Assembly (NCBI GenBank): GCA_002350845.1
Contig: DEFL01000053.1
Location: 1-19,197, forward strand
Direction of reading: 5' to 3'
DNA from: Christensenella sp. UBA2853
GTDB lineage: Bacteria; Bacillota; Clostridia; Christensenellales; Aristaeellaceae
Length of the DNA: 19,197 bases
Part shown: positions 15,399-19,197 of the stretch, one piece after another
How the letters are laid out: the number at the start of each line of letters is the position of its first letter
Position numbering within the stretch: position 1 is the stretch's first letter
The notes under the pieces: generated by a model
What the model was told of the DNA's origin: nothing
The model's database searches: none
Seen by the model: the letters and a program-made list of their open reading frames with translations, nothing else
Made by a program: the position numbers and the translations under genes

Positions 15399-16832
15399 TC
15401 AGCACATCTGTATGAGGCGCATGTAGAATGAGACGATGCTGTGGATGGAGGTCAGCGGGATGCGCTCATTGTTTCCGTGAATCATGCCGCGCTCTTCTTT
15501 GCTCATGGGCATGGGGGAGAAGCGGTAGACACGGTCCGAAAGACCGCAGTAATTCCAGGAGTCGGAGGAAGCCAGCATCAGGTATGGCGTCACCACTGTG
15601 CCGGGGTACTCCATGTGCACAGCCTGCTCAAGACGTTTCCACGGTGCATCGCAGATGGTGCTCGTCGGGGAGGGATCCCGGCCGAAGGGCATATCCAGGG
15701 CAATTTTGTCATCATGAATGACGGACCGGAGACGTTCCATGACAGTGCCTGTGGTTTCATCGGAATTGATGCGTACATTGCAGACCATGTGCGGATTGGG
15801 CGGCATGACATTGAATGCACTGGAACCCTGCATCTGCGTGAAGGCAACGGTGGTGCGGACCAGCGCATTCAGCTCGCCGCCCATCAGACGGCAGGCAAGA
15901 TAGAGAAGCGGACGGAAGCACCAGAGATTGGCAAAGAGGAGCCGCAGCGCAAAGGGAGCATGCTTTGACATACCCAGAAACGTGGACTCTGCAGCGTCCG
16001 ACAGATGGGCGGGGAAGGGATGATCCTCAATGCGGCGCACAGCCCGAGCCAGACGGCCAATGGAGGACATGGCAGGCGGCGTGGAGGCGTGGCCGCCGCC
16101 GGTGGGCACGCTCAGGCGCACGGACATGGTGCCTTTTTCTGCAATGCCAACCACGGCAACCGGCTTTTTCACGCCGGGAAACACGTTTTCGACAATGGCA
16201 CCGCCCTCATCGAGGACGAAATCAAGCCGGATGTCCTGCTCTTTGAACCAGCGGATAATGGCGGGGGCACCGTCCCCGTTGACTTCCTCTGTGCCGGAAA
16301 AGCAGAGGTACAGGTCCTGGGAGGGGGTATACCCCTGCGCGATCAGATTGTCGGCAGCTTCCAGAACGCCCAGGAACGTACATTTGGTGTCAATGGTGCC
16401 GCGGCCCCAGAGAACGCCGTCTTCAATGATGCCCTCAAAAGCGGGCTTGTCCCAGCCGCTTTCATCGACCGGTACAACATCGAAGTGGGCCATGAGAACG
16501 CCCGGTTTGTCATGCTTTGTGCCCTTCCAGTGGAAAACAAGGGAACGTGGGCCGGGCATGGTGAAGGTGCAGACCTCATGCACATGAGGGAAGAGAGCGG
16601 GGAGTGAGGCAATGAGTTCCTCAAACTGTGTATCGTCGTCCAGCCGTTGATCCTCGTGGGAGACCGTGCGGAAGCGAATCAGCGTCTGCAGATCCCGGAC
16701 CGCTTTTTCCCGGTCAAAATGCATTTCGGGAGCTGTCTCTTCAGGGAGAACTTCAGGTTTCAGGCGGGCTGCACGAATGCAGAGCACCAGAACCCATACG
16801 GCGAGAAGAACAAGAAGAATCACCCAGATCAC
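15399..16832 (-). CDS. Membrane-anchored M20 family metallopeptidase (PM20D1/CPS1-like)
   Basis: This 477-residue protein is a di-zinc M20 peptidase. One N-terminal membrane segment (about 1-20) is followed by the catalytic domain. The ligand set is complete: His116 and Asp118 (AHFDVVP), Asp148 (GTIDTK), the Glu182/Glu183 pair (GTEEVNG, base plus ligand), Asp208 (LDEGG) and a C-terminal His (MIHGNNER). GGGHAST marks the dimerisation domain, and a hydrophobic stretch around 290-315 resembles the insert of PM20D1/CPS1 enzymes. Relatives cleave dipeptides or N-acyl amino acids. The start is probably GTG (MIWVILL), 8 nt after AAAGGTGG; a GTG four codons earlier lies inside that site. It is the last gene of a three-gene operon, 24 nt after a membrane-protein gene, suggesting it hydrolyses the substrate that the two membrane proteins carry. 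Confidence 0.9.
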   Translation of the reverse strand: MIWVILLVLLAVWVLVLCIRAARLKPEVLPEETAPEMHFDREKAVRDLQTLIRFRTVSHEDQRLDDDTQFEELIASLPALFPHVHEVCTFTMPGPRSLVFHWKGTKHDKPGVLMAHFDVVPVDESGWDKPAFEGIIEDGVLWGRGTIDTKCTFLGVLEAADNLIAQGYTPSQDLYLCFSGTEEVNGDGAPAIIRWFKEQDIRLDFVLDEGGAIVENVFPGVKKPVAVVGIAEKGTMSVRLSVPTGGGHASTPPAMSSIGRLARAVRRIEDHPFPAHLSDAAESTFLGMSKHAPFALRLLFANLWCFRPLLYLACRLMGGELNALVRTTVAFTQMQGSSAFNVMPPNPHMVCNVRINSDETTGTVMERLRSVIHDDKIALDMPFGRDPSPTSTICDAPWKRLEQAVHMEYPGTVVTPYLMLASSDSWNYCGLSDRVYRFSPMPMSKEERGMIHGNNERIPLTSIHSIVSFYMRLIQMC

Positions 16833-16856
16833 AGTGTAAGCCACCTTTCAGAATCC

Positions 16857-17522
16857 TTACTGAATCAGACCCTTTTTCTGGAGAATCCATCCGGCCAGAA
16901 GTGCGACAAGCGCAGCGACCGGCACGAGAATGCCGACAGAGCTGGCAAGGGAAGGCACAGCAATGAACAGGGCGATCATAAAGACCAGCGGTGCGACGGA
17001 AAGCTTCCAGTTCTTGGAGAAATAGACAAGCGCAAGGGATCCCATGAGCGCAGGCATAATGTTATCAAAGGCTGGTTTCAGAACCGGGTTTTCAAGCACC
17101 GGCTGAAGGAATCGGATGCCAAATACGCCAAGCGCAATGACCAGGGTAGTCACCAGGGAAGAGGTAGCTACCGCAATGGTGGAAAGCGCTTCCGCTTCAT
17201 CCGTGCCGGGCTCGACGCCTGCGCCTTTCAGGGCATTGAGCACGCAGGGTACCTTGAGAGATGAAAGGGATCCGGTGACAAAGGCCAGGTAGGTCCCGCC
17301 GGTCCCAAGCATGGGTGCATAGGTGAGCACTTCAATGACGCCGACTGTCCAGAAGACCGGAACGACGCCCAGGAGGCCCTTGAGCACATCCCGGAAAGGC
17401 GGCCAGGCAGCATACCGGACGGAAATGGCAATGGGCACCATGAGGAACATGAGGATCGCAGAAGCCGTGGAGATTCTTCCGTAAAGATGGGTGGCTTCAC
17501 TGTAGGAACGATTCTTTTTCAT
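16857..17522 (-). CDS. Gate (nucleoside-recognition) domain membrane protein, YjiG-like
   Basis: The 221-residue protein has about five or six membrane segments and a Gate-type pattern: TYAPMLGTGGTYLAFVTGSLSSL in the middle (about 80-102, first residues TYAPMLGTGGTY), then KVPCVLNALKG and a STIAVATSSLVTT segment. This is the half-transporter module annotated as nucleoside recognition or YjiG-like; the name does not prove a nucleoside substrate. The start is ATG (MKKNRSYS) with GGGAGGTG 7 nt upstream. It overlaps the stop codon of the DUF5058-like gene by one base (TAATG), so the two are translationally coupled and likely form one complex. The M20 peptidase gene follows 24 nt later. A transporter for a peptide or acyl amino acid is the simplest reading. 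Confidence 0.75.
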   Translation of the reverse strand: MKKNRSYSEATHLYGRISTASAILMFLMVPIAISVRYAAWPPFRDVLKGLLGVVPVFWTVGVIEVLTYAPMLGTGGTYLAFVTGSLSSLKVPCVLNALKGAGVEPGTDEAEALSTIAVATSSLVTTLVIALGVFGIRFLQPVLENPVLKPAFDNIMPALMGSLALVYFSKNWKLSVAPLVFMIALFIAVPSLASSVGILVPVAALVALLAGWILQKKGLIQ

Positions 17523-18256
17523 TACAGCGCACCTCCCATCAGGGTTGTGAGCGGAATGGCGGCCAGCATGCCTCCAAGCATACAGAAGGGCAGGGCGTAC
17601 TGTTCGAGCCATTTGACATGGCATTTGCGGATCAGCAGTCCGCAGAAAGCCATGAGAATCATGGAGACCAGGGCAACGGCAATCGGGATGAAACCGGGGA
17701 GCCCTTTCTTGATATCCGCAAACAGGAGTCCGGTGAAAGCACAGATCATGCCCAGAAACAGGGAGTCCATCAGGAGCGCACTCTTTCTGGCATCCTTTTC
17801 ACGAATCCGGTCAAGCCCGTTTTCAATCTTTTTCAGGCCGAAGAGAACGACAATGATGCCGGAGAGAATGCCGACTGTCATTACCCAGGCGATAGCACTG
17901 AATACCTTGGGATCTGTCACGAGGGTGGATGTAGAAGTGACATTCATCGCGGAGGCGGCGGATTGAGCGGCTGGCAGCTCATAGGTCAGAGCACCGAGCA
18001 CACTGAGGCGGAGCCAGGGAAGGGGAAGTCCGAGAAACTGGCTGAGCGAAATAACGCCGATCAGGATGGCGAGCGCAGGCGCAATGGTAAACAGGGCACT
18101 CGCTGAAATGGTGCGGCGGATGACGCCCGTGTCAATGTGCAGCGCTTTTGCTCTGCGCACAGCCCGCAGAAGGAAAAAGACGGACTGTGCGACAACAAAC
18201 AGGATGACAAGGCCGCAGATGAAATACATGAAGGAACTGTTCGGTGAAAAATCCAA
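17522..18256 (-). CDS. DUF5058-like integral membrane protein
   Basis: The 244-residue product resembles DUF5058, a Firmicutes membrane family without known function. About six hydrophobic segments are visible, starting with MYFICGLVILFVVAQSVFF. LGALTYELPAAQSAASA (about 110-126) is a polar, helix-breaking segment between membrane stretches, and the chain ends GGMLAAIPLTTLMGGAL. I place the start at a TTG (MDFSPNSSFMYF), 11 nt after GGAAAGG. An in-frame GTG is only 2 nt from that site, and the ATG nine codons later has no ribosome site, so the start is uncertain by a few residues. It is the first gene of the operon behind the promoter at 18317-18344, and is coupled to the Gate-domain gene. It probably contributes half of a two-protein transporter. 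Confidence 0.7.
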   Translation of the reverse strand: MDFSPNSSFMYFICGLVILFVVAQSVFFLLRAVRRAKALHIDTGVIRRTISASALFTIAPALAILIGVISLSQFLGLPLPWLRLSVLGALTYELPAAQSAASAMNVTSTSTLVTDPKVFSAIAWVMTVGILSGIIVVLFGLKKIENGLDRIREKDARKSALLMDSLFLGMICAFTGLLFADIKKGLPGFIPIAVALVSMILMAFCGLLIRKCHVKWLEQYALPFCMLGGMLAAIPLTTLMGGAL

Positions 18257-18316
18257 GCATATCACAACCTTTCCATTGAATATCCAGGGTACTGCTGCTT
18301 TAAAAGAACATTCATC

Positions 18317-18344
18317 ATTGTATAGAAACAGGCATGAAATGCAA
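18317..18344 (-). promoter_or_regulatory. Promoter of the DUF5058, Gate, M20 operon
   Basis: On the minus strand TTGCAT (18339-18344) and TACAAT (18317-18322) are 16 bp apart. The start point would be near 18310, with a leader of about 54 nt. Confidence 0.65.
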
Positions 18345-18396
18345 GCATAAAAAAGCAAAAAGACAGGATTCCATGGTGGCGGAGGAAGGCTTCGCG

Positions 18397-18405
18397 TGGT
18401 AGAAT
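18397..18405 (+). promoter_or_regulatory. Possible extended -10 promoter
   Basis: TGGTAGAAT is an extended -10 element (TGn plus TAGAAT), about 50 bases upstream of the gene at 18457. The -35 position holds TGGCGG, a poor match, as extended -10 promoters allow. Confidence 0.35.
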
Positions 18406-18456
18406 GCAGGCAGAAGGATGCATCCGGATTCTGCAGGTGTGAGGTTGGGTGATCAC

Positions 18457-18900
18457 ATGGAAAAACACTTAATGACAGAAAATGTATATACTCCAAAAGG
18501 GCGTGTCATGATTGCCGGCGCGTGTCTGCATACAGTGGAACCGGAGGCCTATGCGCAGCTGGCAGGACAGGTGGATGAAGTGTATGAACTGTGTCTTGAG
18601 GAGACGCATATCAATATGGCAGTGACCAAGATTGCAGCAATCCTCGGAACCGGCAGAGTGACGAAGCTGGTTTTTGCCTCTGTGGACCGATCTCCGCATT
18701 GCACCCAGATGCACTATATTCCTCATGAGATCGAACGCACCATGAAACAGCATATCCCTATGGAACACTATGTTGTTTCAGAGGGAAAAGTAGTCCGGGT
18801 TACAGAATCGGCAATTGAACTATCCAAGTCCCTTGCAAAGCTGAGCACCGGTATGTATGGCGACAGCAACCAGGGTGGGGAGCCCACACGGTTTTCCTGA
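18457..18900 (+). CDS. Conserved-looking protein of unknown function
   Basis: I do not recognise a named family with certainty for this 147-residue protein. It is soluble, with no signal peptide or membrane segment, and alternates strands and helices: VMIAGACLHTVEP, a helix to about residue 45, ELCLEETHINMAVTKIAAIL, TKLVFASVDRSPH, then CTQMHYIPHEIERTM. Three Cys and several His sit in the stretches that look most constrained (GAC, ELCLEETH, SPHCTQMHY), which could mean a metal or redox site; this is inference. The likely start is the ATG of MEKHLMTEN, behind GTGAGGT at long (11 nt) spacing. An upstream in-frame ATG at 18418 has a purine stretch touching it, and MTEN at 18472 is also possible. 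It diverges from the DUF5058 operon, and codon use is like its neighbours. Confidence 0.75.
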   Translation: MEKHLMTENVYTPKGRVMIAGACLHTVEPEAYAQLAGQVDEVYELCLEETHINMAVTKIAAILGTGRVTKLVFASVDRSPHCTQMHYIPHEIERTMKQHIPMEHYVVSEGKVVRVTESAIELSKSLAKLSTGMYGDSNQGGEPTRFS

Positions 18901-18956
18901 CGAATCTTGTGAAGAAGTGCAGGTCAAAAAGAACGCATGTGGAAGAAAAAAAGTGC

Positions 18957-18985
18957 TTGCACAAAGAAAACACAGGTGCTATAAT
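18957..18985 (+). promoter_or_regulatory. Near-consensus promoter ahead of the non-coding right end
   Basis: TTGCAC (18957-18962, 5 of 6) and TATAAT (18980-18985, consensus) are separated by 17 bp. The start point would be near 18992. No open reading frame with a ribosome site follows before the window ends, so the transcript is likely a structured RNA or a long leader. Confidence 0.85.
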
Positions 18986-18991
18986 CCTACC

Positions 18992-19197
18992 GTTCCGTTT
19001 CTGAACTGCTGTTTTTTGTGCGTTTCAGGACGGCGCAGGTGGTTAGACCATCTGTGATACAGCACCCATGATAAGTTAAATGTTTCGGCAGTTTGGCTTA
19101 TGTTTACGGGTGAGAAGTGCCGAATATACCGGTGTAAATGACAGCATTTACAGACCGGAGTCTATGGGGCATTGGCACAGTTGGTAGAACGAACTAC
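18992..19197 (+). ncRNA. Putative structured RNA, incomplete at the window edge
   Basis: After a strong promoter come about 200 non-coding bases dense in complementary segments. AGGTGGT / ACCATCT (19037-19043, 19047-19053) is a small hairpin. CACCC and ATAAG (19063-19067, 19071-19075) pair with CTTAT and GGGTG (19097-19101, 19108-19112). TTCGGCA in that loop (19084-19090) matches TGCCGAA outside it (19118-19124), forming a pseudoknot. CCGGT plus GTAAATG (19129-19140) pair with CATTTAC and ACCGG (19145-19151, 19154-19158) in a 12-bp hairpin with a 2-nt bulge. The last 35 bases resemble a tRNA 5' half (CAGTTGGTAGAAC), but two D-stem pairs would be mismatched. It is not RNase P, tmRNA, SRP or 6S RNA by motifs I know. 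A large ornate RNA, a group II intron 5' end (GTGCG at 19018) or a leader are open options. Confidence 0.5.

Noticed and set aside
19018..19022. GTGCG as the 5' end of a group II intron
   Set aside because: Not asserted as a feature: a five-base match occurs often by chance, and no domain V or maturase can be seen before the window ends. Kept only as one option for the unknown RNA.
18857..19057. A 66-codon plus-strand frame at the right end
   Set aside because: It overlaps the end of the gene at 18457-18900 in another frame, crosses a near-consensus promoter, and has no ribosome site.

Overview
The window looks like chromosomal DNA from a fairly GC-rich, Gram-positive-type anaerobe, most likely a gut or rumen Clostridia relative. 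Support for this: strong AGGAGG-type ribosome binding sites, near-consensus sigma-A promoters, an LplB/YtcP-type sugar transporter, a DUF5058-like membrane protein and tightly packed operons. The taxon is an inference; no marker gene is present. I see no transposase, phage gene or CRISPR array.

Layout. (1) 88-6249, minus strand: a four-gene glycosidase operon transcribed GH130, GH38 alpha-mannosidase, DUF4434 TIM barrel, GH18, ending at a hairpin at 17-53. (2) 6250-6571: a divergent control region with two near-consensus promoters back to back, inverted repeats, and a tandem 11-bp repeat at the predicted + strand start point. (3) 6572-10166, plus strand: two ABC sugar permeases and a solute-binding protein that has its own promoter, then strong terminators. 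(4) 10290-13547, minus strand: an operon of a tandem-GNAT protein, a PIG-L/LmbE-type deacetylase and a GH3 NagZ-type N-acetylhexosaminidase, divergent from (5) a BadF/NagK-type amino-sugar kinase at 13831-14787. (6) 15102-15302: a 66-residue XRE-like protein behind a long AT-rich leader. (7) 15399-18256, minus strand: a three-gene operon of a DUF5058-like membrane protein, a Gate-domain membrane protein and a membrane-anchored M20 peptidase. (8) 18457-18900: a conserved-looking 147-residue protein of unknown function. (9) 18957-19197: a near-consensus promoter followed by a non-coding stretch with a long hairpin and a possible pseudoknot, cut off by the window edge.

Parts 1-5 fit one catabolic programme. 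A mannose- and GlcNAc-containing oligosaccharide, plausibly an N-glycan fragment, would bind the exported protein, enter through the two permeases (the ATPase must be encoded elsewhere), and be taken apart in the cytoplasm: GH38 removes alpha-mannose, GH130 splits the beta-mannosyl core linkage, GH18 and GH3 split GlcNAc linkages, and the kinase phosphorylates the amino sugar. None of these glycosidases has a signal peptide. The PIG-L and GNAT proteins may handle N-acetyl groups. The substrate is inferred from enzyme families, not read from the sequence.
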